A DNA stretch of 27,821 nt, taken from NCBI GenBank assembly GCA_963977675.1, contig CAXBPY010000042.1:1-27821 (forward strand). Reading direction: 5' to 3'. Positions 1-7,931 of this stretch are shown here, one piece after another. How positions within the stretch are numbered: position 1 is the first letter of the stretch; every line of letters starts with the position of its first letter. The stretch is from CAXBPY01 sp003455275 (GTDB lineage Bacteria > Bacteroidota > Bacteroidia > Chitinophagales > UBA10324). A model generated the notes under the pieces. The model had not been told where the DNA came from. It searched no databases and saw only the letters and a list, made by a program, of their open reading frames with translations. The position numbers were made by a program, and so were the translations under genes.

Positions 1-1538
1 TAGGGTTTCGCATCGTCAACTGTAACAGAATAAAACTGCCCGACCGCAGGAGTGTTACACTTGAACCAGTTCGCACCGAAATCGTAACTGATGTTCACAC
101 CGCCATCGTTGCCGATAATCATGTGTCCATCCTTCTTCGTGTCGAACCACACCGCATGATGGTCGCCGTGTGTGTCGTCGCCGTCAATGGTTTTGAAAGT
201 GATGCCTCCGTCTTTCGACATAATCATCGGCACTCCGCATAGCACAATTTTTTTATCATCGAATGGCGACACATAAATTTTTCCGAAGTAGTAACCGTAA
301 GTGTAAACGAGCCCGGTAAGTTTTGCGGTGTCAATTTTTTTCCATGTAGCACCTGCATCATCGCTGCGGTATAACTCTGCACCAATGATGGGAGTGTTGA
401 AGAGAGAGTTGTTTGCGTCGTTCAAATAATCAATGAGCGAGGTCGGTTTTATTTTATCCTTCTTCACCATTTCCTTCACTTTCTCCGCAGAATATTTTTC
501 GGGGAAATCATTGTTGCGCAAAAAGTTTTCGAGATAATCATTGTTGAGTTTCAAAAAATTTTCTTTTGAAATATTATTCAAATCATCAACGGTGTAAGTG
601 GTGGTGTCTTCGTTTTTTTCTTTCGGGCGGTGATTTTGATTGTCGAGAATCGCATAGAGCAGATTTGAATTCTGATATGAAATTGCCACGCCGATTCTTC
701 CTACTCCTGCGTCATGCGGAAAACCATTTGTTCCTGTTGTAATCAAATTCCATGTGTCGCCGCCATCAACCGATTTGTAAATGCCGCTGCCTTCACCGCT
801 CTCAGAAAAATTCCATGCGCGGCGATCGCGCTGCCACATGCTCGCGTAAATGATTTGCGCATTTGCTGGATCAGTGACTAAATCAACGCAACCCGTTAAA
901 TCATTTACTGCGAGAACCTGCTTCCATGTTTTTCCGCCATCAGTTGTTTTGTAAATGCCGCGCTCTTTGTTTGATGAATACAAATGACCCAGCGCTGCAA
1001 CGAGAACTGTGTTGGTGTCTGTTGCACTCAGCAAAACTTTTCCGATGTGATGCGATTCGGGCAAACCTTTATACTGCCAGTGTTTTCCGCCATCGCTGCT
1101 TTTGTAAATTCCGATTCCTGAATACGAAGAGCGGCTGCTGTTTGCTTCGCCGGTACCAATCCAAATTTGTTTGTTGTGTTTCCAGTCCACCGCAAAATCT
1201 CCGATTGACAAAACATTTTCATTATCAAAAATGGGAGTGAACGATTGACCATTGTTCGTAGTGTGCCACAATCCACCGCTTGCATACGCTACATAAAATT
1301 CCGTTGGATCATCGGGATTCACATCCAAGTCAACACATCTTCCGCTCATGATTGAAGGACCGATGTTGGTGAACTGAATATTCTTCACCAATGAATTTTC
1401 TTCGAGCGATTTTCTTTTTTCAATGCCGGCAATTCGGTCAGCAGCAGAAGTTGGAGAGATTGATTGCGCCGAAGCGAAAACAAAAATCAAAAATGAAAAA
1501 TCAAAAAGGAGGAAGAGTGAAAGAAAAATTTTCTTCAT
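1..1538 (-). CDS. Secreted Asp-box (BNR/VPS10-like) beta-propeller protein, 3' part cut by window edge
   Basis: The frame is open without a break from an ATG at 1538 to the window edge (about 512 codons); the C-terminus is missing. Residues 1 to about 24 form a signal peptide (MKK, a long Phe/Leu-rich core, then ASA-Q). The mature part has at least five Asp-box motifs of the S/T-x-D-x-G-x-x-W type: SSDGGKHW, TTDGGKTW, SVDGGDTW, SDDAGATW and SKDGGITF. These mark blades of a sialidase/sortilin-like beta-propeller. The sequence near residue 60 (FTNIGPSIMSGR) is typical of large Bacteroidota proteins annotated as 'glycosyl hydrolase' or 'VPS10 domain protein', often exported by type IX secretion. 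An enzymatic role is not shown; Asp-boxes are structural, so binding or scaffolding is equally possible. A C-terminal sorting domain would lie outside the window. Confidence 0.85.
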   Translation of the reverse strand, partial: MKKIFLSLFLLFDFSFLIFVFASAQSISPTSAADRIAGIEKRKSLEENSLVKNIQFTNIGPSIMSGRCVDLDVNPDDPTEFYVAYASGGLWHTTNNGQSFTPIFDNENVLSIGDFAVDWKHNKQIWIGTGEANSSRSSYSGIGIYKSSDGGKHWQYKGLPESHHIGKVLLSATDTNTVLVAALGHLYSSNKERGIYKTTDGGKTWKQVLAVNDLTGCVDLVTDPANAQIIYASMWQRDRRAWNFSESGEGSGIYKSVDGGDTWNLITTGTNGFPHDAGVGRIGVAISYQNSNLLYAILDNQNHRPKEKNEDTTTYTVDDLNNISKENFLKLNNDYLENFLRNNDFPEKYSAEKVKEMVKKDKIKPTSLIDYLNDANNSLFNTPIIGAELYRSDDAGATWKKIDTAKLTGLVYTYGYYFGKIYVSPFDDKKIVLCGVPMIMSKDGGITFKTIDGDDTHGDHHAVWFDTKKDGHMIIGNDGGVNISYDFGANWFKCNTPAVGQFYSVTVDDAKP

Positions 1539-1660
1539 GGTTGGTTTGGGAATTTGGAGGCAAGATAAATTCCTGAAGTAATAATTTTTTGCCACCCATT
1601 AAACCCTTCTTCTTGCGAAGCAGTCATAATCGCATTAACAAAAAATAAATTGATTGACTT

Positions 1661-2479
1661 ATGAAAGATTTTTTGAAACTCATGACTGTAAGCGCATCTA
1701 CAGGATTGTTGTTCGCGCTCATGTTAAGCGCCTGCCAGCGCACAGGAATTGACAATGCCTTAAATGGGGAATTAAGCAGCGACAACTCGCGCGCCGAATT
1801 TGTTTCTGATGATGCAGAGAATATGGCAAATGCTGCAGTCCTTGGCATGCCGGGTTTTCTGATAAAAGAAAATCACATTGGTTCATGTGCGGTTGTAACA
1901 AATGACACAATCAATCATGTTGTAACGATTGATTTTGGAACTGTCAACTGCGAGTGTATGGACGGCAGAATGCGTCGTGGAAAAATCATAATCAATTACT
2001 CCGGACATTATTTTGATGTAGGCTCAGTAAAGAATTTTTCTTTCGATAATTATTTTGTTGACGACAACCACATTGAAGGAACGCGCGTTGTAACCAACCT
2101 TGGAGTAAATGGCGCCGGGAATTTTCACTGGTCAGTAATTTCTAATCTCACAATTACAAAGCCGGACGGAAGAACTATGAACTGGAGCCGCACCGGCGAC
2201 CGTGAAATGATTGCCGGAGCCGGCACAGAAACGATTTGGGATGATGAATATGCAATCACAGGCACTGCATCAGGAACTCGCGGCGATGGAAATTCTTTCA
2301 CTGCCACTATTACATCAGCGCTTCATCGAAGTTTGTCTTGTCATTTTATCACCAGCGGAACTATTGAAATAACACCGGCTAATCATCCACCGCTTACAAT
2401 AGATTTTGGAAACGGGAATTGCGATGCATTGGCAACTATTACCTGTAACGGACACAGCCACGAGATACAACTGCATTAG
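1661..2479 (+). CDS. Putative lipoprotein of unknown function, Cys-rich with a duplicated TIDFG motif
   Basis: This 272-residue protein starts with a lipoprotein signal (hydrophobic stretch 13-22, lipobox LSAC with Cys25), so it is probably an outer-membrane or periplasmic lipoprotein. The mature part is rich in Thr, Asn, Gly and beta-prone residues, suggesting an all-beta fold. The motif Cys-x(n)-TIDFG-xxN-Cys occurs twice, at about 76-97 and 227-254, and looks like an internal duplication or the first and last strands of a repeat. I recognise no catalytic motif. The gene stands alone: the upstream gene is divergent, and a strong hairpin follows about 28 bases after the stop. The start is supported by the lipobox distance; a second Met at residue 8 would cut into the signal. 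Confidence 0.75.
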   Translation: MKDFLKLMTVSASTGLLFALMLSACQRTGIDNALNGELSSDNSRAEFVSDDAENMANAAVLGMPGFLIKENHIGSCAVVTNDTINHVVTIDFGTVNCECMDGRMRRGKIIINYSGHYFDVGSVKNFSFDNYFVDDNHIEGTRVVTNLGVNGAGNFHWSVISNLTITKPDGRTMNWSRTGDREMIAGAGTETIWDDEYAITGTASGTRGDGNSFTATITSALHRSLSCHFITSGTIEITPANHPPLTIDFGNGNCDALATITCNGHSHEIQLH

Positions 2480-2507
2480 ATTGCATGAAAGGGGGAGTGA
2501 TGACGAA

Positions 2508-2542
2508 ATGCGTCCTGAAATTTTTCAGGGCGCATTTTTTTT
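2508..2542 (+). terminator. Rho-independent terminator after the lipoprotein gene
   Basis: ATGCGTCCTG at 2508-2517 pairs with CAGGGCGCAT at 2526-2535 (ten base pairs with one G-T wobble, loop AAATTTTT) and is followed directly by a T-run to 2542. Confidence 0.85.
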
Positions 2543-2561
2543 ATAAGCTCCTCGTCACTAA

Positions 2562-2620
2562 TTCACAAAGACAAAAAGGAACACAAAGAGCTTGGTGAAA
2601 CTTAGTGTATTCGTGGCAAG
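2562..2620. repeat. Decayed dispersed repeat of the 'cacaaagacacaaag / cttagtgtcttcgtgg' type
   Basis: Between the lipoprotein terminator and the MmcQ gene, CACAAAG occurs near 2562 and again near 2583. A segment reading CTTAGTGTATTCGTGGCA follows at 2601-2618 and is roughly the reverse complement of the first half, so the whole is an imperfect inverted repeat. From general knowledge, such purine-patterned elements recur many times in Bacteroidota draft genomes. I infer this is a degenerate copy. Confidence 0.5.
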
Positions 2621-2626
2621 GAAATT

Positions 2627-2989
2627 TTATTTTTTCTTCTTCGAAATTCTTTTTGGACCTGTCTTAGCTCTGCCGGGAGGCTTTGCATTGATTAATTCAT
2701 AAGAACCACGCAAATATTTCTCCCACTCTTTTTTAGAAAAACATTTCTCATCATTCACAAAAATCCATTTGTAGCGCGCCAGATAGGGAGCCGGGATTAT
2801 TCCTTCGCGCGAAGCGAGCTCTTCAAACTCTTCATCCCGCACTTTCAGCGAAACCCCGAACTCACCTTCAATTCCTGTCACGCAAAACATTCTTTCGTTG
2901 GTGATGAAACACAAATCGTGTTTCCATTTAATGTCTTCCGTTACATTAGGAAAACTCAAGCAAATTGTTCTGATGAATTCTGATTTCAT
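2627..2989 (-). CDS. MmcQ/YjbR family protein (DUF419)
   Basis: This is a small protein of about 120 residues in the MmcQ/YjbR family. Family hallmarks are visible: an N-terminal helix, the WKHDLCF region that opens the central sheet, VSLKV, and a C-terminal YLARYKW...WEKYLRGSYELI stretch. The fold resembles MmcQ-like 'DNA-binding' proteins with a double-wing motif, but no molecular role is established for the family. The tail is very basic (ends in a Lys/Arg-rich stretch of about 15 residues), which fits nucleic-acid contact but proves nothing. The frame can begin ten codons further up (3019). I chose the ATG at 2989 because homologues begin just before the FIRTICLSFP segment and the extension has no family-like sequence. 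It is monocistronic, with the divergent GH3 gene upstream. Confidence 0.8.
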   Translation of the reverse strand: MKSEFIRTICLSFPNVTEDIKWKHDLCFITNERMFCVTGIEGEFGVSLKVRDEEFEELASREGIIPAPYLARYKWIFVNDEKCFSKKEWEKYLRGSYELINAKPPGRAKTGPKRISKKKK

Positions 2990-3192
2990 TTCTATTTGTT
3001 CTTCGCAAAAATGGAACACAGGTTTTTATGATTGAGCAGATACTTATGATCTTAATGCATCATAAGAATTTTAATCGATCAGCGTTCCATTGTATTCCGA
3101 ATTGAAATTTTTATTCACCCAAACAAACTAGTGTGGAGAATGCCGCGTTATACAATCGCTATTCAACATGCTGCTGATTTTTCTTTGAACGC

Positions 3193-6159
3193 ATGACAAA
3201 GTGGTTTGCTTTTATTTCTCTCTGTGTAGTGTGCGCGCTTCCGCTTGCTTCGCCGGCTCCACACACAAATCGATTTTTTGATTCAGGCACACCCGATTTT
3301 TTATTGGAGAGTTCCCGCTGGGCAGATTCTGTTTTCAATGTCCTTACGCCCGATGAAAGGTTAGGGCAACTCTTCATGATGGCGGCATACAGCAACAAGG
3401 GCACGGAAGAAAAACTTGCAGTTGCATCTCTCATTAACAAATACAAAATCGGCGGATTGATTTTCATGCAGGGCGGGCCGGGAAGGCAGGCGTCGCTGAC
3501 CAATTATTATCAGAGCATTAGCAAAGTTCCGATGCTTATTGCAATTGACGGCGAGTGGGGGTTGAGCATGCGGCTGGATTCAACAATAAATTTTCCCAAA
3601 CAAATAATGCTCGGCGCAATTCAGAATGATTCGCTCATTTACAAAATGGGAAAAGAAATTGCGCGCGAGTGTAAGCGCATTGGCGTAAACATAAATTTCG
3701 CTCCGGTGGTGGATATCAATAACAACCCGCTGAATCCGGTGATTGGCGATAGAAGTTTCGGTGAGAACAAATACAATGTCGCCATGAAGGGGGTTGCTTA
3801 TATGCGGGGCATGCAGGATAACGGAGTGCTTGCCTGCGCAAAACATTTTCCCGGCCATGGAGATACCGATGCCGACTCACACAAAACACTTCCCACCATT
3901 ACTGCAACAAAAGAGCGAATCGATTCGCTCGAACTTTTTCCTTTCAGGCAATTGATAAAAGCGGGAGTTGGAAGCATGATGGTTGCTCACCTGTTTATTC
4001 CTTCGCTTGACACTACACCGAATCGTGCTTCAACACTTTCTCCCGCAATCGTCACCGGAATTCTGAAAGAGCAACTCGGTTTTCAGGGATTGATTTTTAC
4101 TGATGCGCTTAACATGAAGGGTGTGAGCGAATATTCTGCTCCCGGAAAAGTGGACGCATTGGCATTGCTTGCAGGAAATGATATGTTACTGTTCAGCGGA
4201 AATGTTGGTGAAGCAATTAAGCAAATCAAAATGTCAATCGACAGCGGATTTATTTCGAGAGAAGAAGTAGATGCGCGCGTAAAAAAAATTCTGCGTGCAA
4301 AATTTTGGTGCGGGTTGAACAAGCGCACTTCAATTGAAATGAAAAATATTTCCGCCGACCTCAATACCAATGAAGCAAAACTTCTGAAACAAAAATTAGT
4401 GGAAGAATCGCTAACACTTGTGAGCAATGAAAACAATTTTATTCCATTCAAAAAACTGGACTCACTGAAAATTGCATCTGTCGCCATTGGTGCTTTCAGC
4501 AAAACCATGTTCCAGCAACAAATGGAGCAGTATGCGCCTGTGAAAAGTTTTTTCATTGACAAACAATCAACGAAGGAACAATTCATGGCACTTGCAGAGA
4601 AACTAAAAGACTACAATACGGTTGTCATTTCACTTCACAGCATGAACAAAAAGGCGAGCGACTTTTATGGTATTTCGCAAAGCACAGAAACTTTTATTGA
4701 TTACATGAATAGGGTGAAGAAAACGGTGGTCGTTGTTTTCGGAACTCCGTATGCGCTTAAGTTTTTTGAAGAAGAAAAATATTTGCTCGAATGCTACAAT
4801 GATGAATCCGTGACACAAAGCATGGCGGCTCAGCTGCTCTTCGGCGGAATAAAAGCGAAAGGGAAACTACCGGTAAGCGCTTCAAAAAAAATTTCAGAAG
4901 GGACGGGCGTTTTTACTTCCAATGTAATTCGTTTGAAATATACAATGCCCGAAGAGGTAGCCGTGAGCGAATTGTCATTGAAGAAAATTGATTCGATAGT
5001 TGAGGATGCGCTTGATGCACGCGCATTTCCGGGTTGCCAGGTTTTAGTAGCCAAGGATGGAAAAGTGATTTATCAAAAGTCATTCGGGTTTTTTACTTAC
5101 GACAGAATTGATTCCGTTCAGAACGACGATTTGTATGACCTCGCTTCGGTTACAAAAATTGTTGCCACCAATATGGAGATCATGAAACTCTATGACGAAG
5201 GAAAAATTGATTTGAACAAAACGCTCGGATATTATTTACCTGAAGCCCGCGGAACCAACAAGGAAGATTTGCTGGTGAAAGAATTCCTTACTCATCAGGC
5301 CGGATTGAAACCATTTATTCCGTTTTACAAACACACGCTTGATGCAAGCGGAAAACTGAATTCGAATCTTTATAGCAGTGTTTCATCGAAGGAATATTCT
5401 GTTCCTGTTGCGAAAAATATTTTTATGAAGCGCGAATACATTGACACCATGTGGCAGGATATTTATTCCTCGCCGGTGAACACGCGCGGCTCTTATGTGT
5501 ATAGCGATTTGGATTTTTATTTTCTGAAAGCGATTGCTGAAAAACTTTCAGGAAAAAAAATTGATGAACTGGTGGAAGAAAATTTTTATCGCCCGCTTGG
5601 ACTTCCGACCATGCACTACAATCCACTCAATTTTTTTCCAATAGAAAAAATTGTTCCCAGCAACTACGATAATTTTTTTCGCGGCGAACTCATTCGCGGA
5701 TATGTGCATGATCAAGGCGCGGCAATGCTTGGCGGTGTAGGCGGTCACGCCGGAATTTTTTCTGATGCAAATGATGTGGCTGCACTTATGCAAATGCTGC
5801 TGAACGGGGGCTCATATGGCGGCGATGTTTTTTTTTCTCCTGAAACTATTCAGCGCTTTACCTCACAGGCCAGCAAATCCTGCCGTCGCGGTTTAGGTTT
5901 CGATAAACCTGAATGCGATCCGGACAAAGCAAGCCCGTGCGCAAGTGAAGTTTCGCCGAACACATATGGCCATCAGGGATTCACCGGCACTTGTGTGTGG
6001 GTTGATCCGCAATACAATTTGATTTTTGTTTTTCTCTCGAACCGCACTTTTCCTGATGACGAGAACAGTAAGATCAACACACTCAGCGTGCGCAAAACAA
6101 TTCAGGAAGCAATTTATGAAGCGATACTTTCAGGTGGAGAGTTGGTGCAGAATAAATAA
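3193..6159 (+). CDS. Secreted fusion: GH3 beta-N-acetylglucosaminidase-like domain plus beta-lactamase-fold serine hydrolase
   Basis: This 988-residue two-enzyme protein has a signal peptide at 1 to about 22 (ends ASPA). Residues about 40-380 are a glycoside hydrolase family 3 N-terminal barrel of the NagZ type: the diagnostic KHFPGHGDTDADSH lies at 217-230, with the His of the DSH loop at 230, and the likely nucleophile is Asp304 in GLIFTDALNM. Residues about 390-590 form a GH3 C-terminal-like alpha/beta region. Residues about 600-980 are a class C beta-lactamase/penicillin-binding-protein fold with S652-V-T-K655, Y770-S-D772 and H927-Q-G929 as the three active-site motifs. The likely setting is periplasmic or surface removal of GlcNAc from peptidoglycan fragments or glycans, with peptidase or esterase action by the second half. 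The same fusion is known in Bacteroidota. The substrate is inferred. All key residues are present. Confidence 0.92.
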   Translation: MTKWFAFISLCVVCALPLASPAPHTNRFFDSGTPDFLLESSRWADSVFNVLTPDERLGQLFMMAAYSNKGTEEKLAVASLINKYKIGGLIFMQGGPGRQASLTNYYQSISKVPMLIAIDGEWGLSMRLDSTINFPKQIMLGAIQNDSLIYKMGKEIARECKRIGVNINFAPVVDINNNPLNPVIGDRSFGENKYNVAMKGVAYMRGMQDNGVLACAKHFPGHGDTDADSHKTLPTITATKERIDSLELFPFRQLIKAGVGSMMVAHLFIPSLDTTPNRASTLSPAIVTGILKEQLGFQGLIFTDALNMKGVSEYSAPGKVDALALLAGNDMLLFSGNVGEAIKQIKMSIDSGFISREEVDARVKKILRAKFWCGLNKRTSIEMKNISADLNTNEAKLLKQKLVEESLTLVSNENNFIPFKKLDSLKIASVAIGAFSKTMFQQQMEQYAPVKSFFIDKQSTKEQFMALAEKLKDYNTVVISLHSMNKKASDFYGISQSTETFIDYMNRVKKTVVVVFGTPYALKFFEEEKYLLECYNDESVTQSMAAQLLFGGIKAKGKLPVSASKKISEGTGVFTSNVIRLKYTMPEEVAVSELSLKKIDSIVEDALDARAFPGCQVLVAKDGKVIYQKSFGFFTYDRIDSVQNDDLYDLASVTKIVATNMEIMKLYDEGKIDLNKTLGYYLPEARGTNKEDLLVKEFLTHQAGLKPFIPFYKHTLDASGKLNSNLYSSVSSKEYSVPVAKNIFMKREYIDTMWQDIYSSPVNTRGSYVYSDLDFYFLKAIAEKLSGKKIDELVEENFYRPLGLPTMHYNPLNFFPIEKIVPSNYDNFFRGELIRGYVHDQGAAMLGGVGGHAGIFSDANDVAALMQMLLNGGSYGGDVFFSPETIQRFTSQASKSCRRGLGFDKPECDPDKASPCASEVSPNTYGHQGFTGTCVWVDPQYNLIFVFLSNRTFPDDENSKINTLSVRKTIQEAIYEAILSGGELVQNK

Positions 6160-6540
6160 TCAGTAATCGATCTCCTCGTAAGAAGTGCTGTTGTTCGGCG
6201 TTGCGGTTTCTGATTTTTGTGTGCCGCGTGTGGGATGCGATGCAAGTATGTAGTAGTAATCATCCGGCAGTTGAGTGAAGGATGCCTTGCCGCTGTCGGT
6301 CACAACTTTTGTATACTTTACATTCTGACTATTGGCCCTGTCGCTTGCGGAGAGATAGAGATAGATTGTTACACCGCTCAGTGGCTTCACTACACTTCCG
6401 CCGCCAGTAGTGTCGGTGTAAAGAACCGTGACTTGCAGTGTGGCGCTGTGAACGGGTTTTACAATATCAACCTGTGAATCATTCTTGCAGGCAATGAAGA
6501 ATACTGAAATAAGAAGAAACGAGATGAAGAGATGTTTCAT
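6160..6540 (-). CDS. Small lipoprotein with a transthyretin/carboxypeptidase-regulatory-like beta domain
   Basis: About 126 residues. A lipoprotein signal (MKHLFISFLLISVFFIAC, lipobox FIAC) places it in the envelope. The rest reads like one beta-sandwich of the CarboxypepD_reg/transthyretin type: a strand (ATLQVTVLYTD), a loop, 'LSGVTIYLYLS', a conserved-looking DSGKASFTQLPDDYYYILASHP segment, and a short polar tail. Such domains in Bacteroidota are often structural or adhesive; no enzyme motif is seen. I begin at the ATG at 6540 rather than the one three codons upstream (6549), because the basic residue then follows Met directly. Its stop codon abuts the stop of the GH3 fusion with no base between. 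Confidence 0.7.
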   Translation of the reverse strand: MKHLFISFLLISVFFIACKNDSQVDIVKPVHSATLQVTVLYTDTTGGGSVVKPLSGVTIYLYLSASDRANSQNVKYTKVVTDSGKASFTQLPDDYYYILASHPTRGTQKSETATPNNSTSYEEIDY

Positions 6541-6865
6541 TATAAACAAAAGTTTCCGGCAGGAGCGAAGGTGAGATTTTTTTACTTAACTACTTTTTTT
6601 TGCAATTACTATTTTATAAATCCCGAACAATCGGGGTGGGAAAAGTTAGCTGCGAACAAAGCAGACTCCCGATATGCATCGGGATAAATGCAAGTCCCGA
6701 CTTTTAGGTCCGGGATTTTCAATCGGATTATTTAGCTGAGCTCGACGGCAAATCGAGCACAACTGAGGGATTAAACTTGGGAGGGGAAATATTTTTAGTT
6801 CAAAGAAAAAATTACTTTGGTGCTTTTAAAACCTATTGGTGAAAACACACAGGTAGGGGCGAGAT
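6541..6865. other. Gene-free stretch rich in short stem-loops, left edge of the accessory block
   Basis: No coding region is seen. The stretch holds stem-loops at 6622-6635 (CCCGA...TCGGG), 6650-6664 (CTGC...GCAG), 6667-6684 (TCCCGAT...ATCGGGA), 6695-6715 (TCCCG...CGGGA followed by TTTT) and 6740-6758 (GCTCGA...TCGAGC). The last 85 bases are AT-rich and probably carry the promoter of the following ORF. Confidence 0.6.
6622..6715. repeat. Cluster of three CCCGA/TCGGG palindromes
   Basis: Three hairpins share the same TCCCGA arm: 6622-6635, 6667-6684 (seven perfect base pairs, loop ATGC) and 6695-6715. Shared arm sequence in three neighbouring hairpins suggests a repeated palindromic element (REP-like), not unrelated terminators. 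The third, followed by TTTT, could stop transcription entering from either side. Confidence 0.6.
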
Positions 6866-7405
6866 ATGAGAAACACCAACGAACTAAAAAAACGAATAAA
6901 TAAAGTGTCAGATATTTTAAATGAAAAAATTAGTTTTTTAAATTCCTTCTCTCAGACATATAAGTGGGGAGTTATTGAGATGACAAGATTAGAAGATGAT
7001 TTGTATTTAAAATATCAATATGATGAATGGTCAAATACATTGTTTAACAACCATGAAACTTATTTAAGGTTTCATAAAATATTTAAAGTGACAACTGGAT
7101 GGTGGGATGGTGAAAAAGGATTTTGGCTGAGTGCAAAAAGGATTGAAAAAGAAATAAGGTGCATTAATGCTTCTCAACTGAAAGAAGAAAATAGTAAGAG
7201 TGGATTTGCAGTTTCAATAAATAAAAAACCATTTTCCAACTCTATAAATATTGAAGTTAAAAGTGAATCGATTGGCAATGTGAAATTCAATTGTTCTGCA
7301 ATAGAACAGACACATCACATAGGAATTGGATTGTTTGAAAATGAAATCAATAGGTTTAGCATACAAACAAATCGATTTGATGAAAACTTTAATTTTTGCT
7401 TTTAA
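6866..7405 (+). CDS. Hypothetical protein, orphan in an AT-rich block
   Basis: A 179-residue, probably soluble protein with no family I recognise. It is rich in Lys, Asn, Ile and Phe, as expected from its AT-rich codons, and differs in base composition from the flanking conserved genes. There is a basic helical start (1-25), an aromatic central patch (TTGWWDGEKGFW, about residues 75-87) and a beta-prone C-terminal half. No signal peptide or membrane segment is present. The first 27 bases of the frame overlap a 21-bp sequence (6872-6892) that is non-coding leader in front of the next ORF. The real start could therefore lie downstream, at a non-ATG codon such as the GTG in frame at 6905, or the leader may have been captured into the gene. 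The next in-frame ATG is only at codon 39. Confidence 0.55.
   Translation: MRNTNELKKRINKVSDILNEKISFLNSFSQTYKWGVIEMTRLEDDLYLKYQYDEWSNTLFNNHETYLRFHKIFKVTTGWWDGEKGFWLSAKRIEKEIRCINASQLKEENSKSGFAVSINKKPFSNSINIEVKSESIGNVKFNCSAIEQTHHIGIGLFENEINRFSIQTNRFDENFNFCF
6872..6892 (+). repeat. 21-bp leader repeat, copy 1
   Basis: AACACCAACGAACTAAAAAA(A) matches the copy at 7481-7501 in 20 of 21 positions. A looser match extends upstream (AGGTAGgGGcGAG here against AGGTAGACGGAG there). Confidence 0.75.
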
Positions 7406-7480
7406 CTTTATTTATGATTCTATGAAATAAGTAAAAGACTTTTTTAGCAAAGACTAAAACACAAATAAGGTAGACGGAGT

Positions 7481-7501
7481 AACACCAACAAACTAAAAAA
7501 A
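7481..7501 (+). repeat. 21-bp leader repeat, copy 2
   Basis: AACACCAACAAACTAAAAAA(A) lies five bases before the ATG of the GIY-YIG-like gene. It is the second copy of the leader at 6872-6892, with one mismatch. Its position directly in front of a start codon suggests a role in translation or transcription initiation, or a module boundary. Confidence 0.75.
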
Positions 7502-7506
7502 TAGAA

Positions 7507-7926
7507 ATGAGCAGAAAAAAATTTATCAGGTTTGATGACAAAGATTTTTATAAAGATGTCCCAAATGAAGTAGGAATTTATAAAATTTATTCCTTACAGG
7601 AAAATAATATTCCTCACATATTAAGACGATTATTAAAAGATGATGAAGAAGGGATATTATATATTTGTCATTCAAAAAAATTAAAAGATAGAATTAGAAT
7701 GCTTTATAGGGTATTGAACCCAAATGATTTTGCAGCAACTGCCCATACTTTTGGAATGAAGTATAGAAACTCTAAAATACTTCAAAAAAATTTTCCAAAA
7801 TCAACCTTAGCGTTCACTTATGAAGTAGATAGTCAGCACGAAAAAAAAGAAAAGAAATTAATTAAAAATTATTCTGAAATTTTTGGGGAGGTGCCTCCTT
7901 TAAATAGTAATAGTTTTAAAGAATGA
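7507..7926 (+). CDS. Stand-alone GIY-YIG-like nuclease domain protein
   Basis: A 139-residue protein that matches the GIY-YIG fold end to end. V-G-I-Y (22-25) gives the first motif. G-I-L-Y-I-C (49-54) stands in for YIG, with the usual Arg downstream (R62 or R64). A Lys-rich helix with Glu (112-124) leads to the FGEVPPLN signature (126-133), where family members carry the Glu/Asn metal and substrate residues. The spacing between the two Tyr motifs (about 24 residues) is longer than in UvrC or homing endonucleases. No other domain is attached. Possible roles are a small nuclease in defence, repair or mobility, or a catalytically weak relative; the sequence cannot decide. It is AT-rich like its two neighbours and is preceded by the shared 21-bp leader. 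Confidence 0.7.
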   Translation: MSRKKFIRFDDKDFYKDVPNEVGIYKIYSLQENNIPHILRRLLKDDEEGILYICHSKKLKDRIRMLYRVLNPNDFAATAHTFGMKYRNSKILQKNFPKSTLAFTYEVDSQHEKKEKKLIKNYSEIFGEVPPLNSNSFKE

Positions 7927-7931
7927 TGTGG

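Noticed and set aside
1028..1285. Small - strand frame overlapping the Asp-box gene in another phase
   Set aside because: The Asp-box protein frame runs through without break and has clear motifs; this is a shadow.
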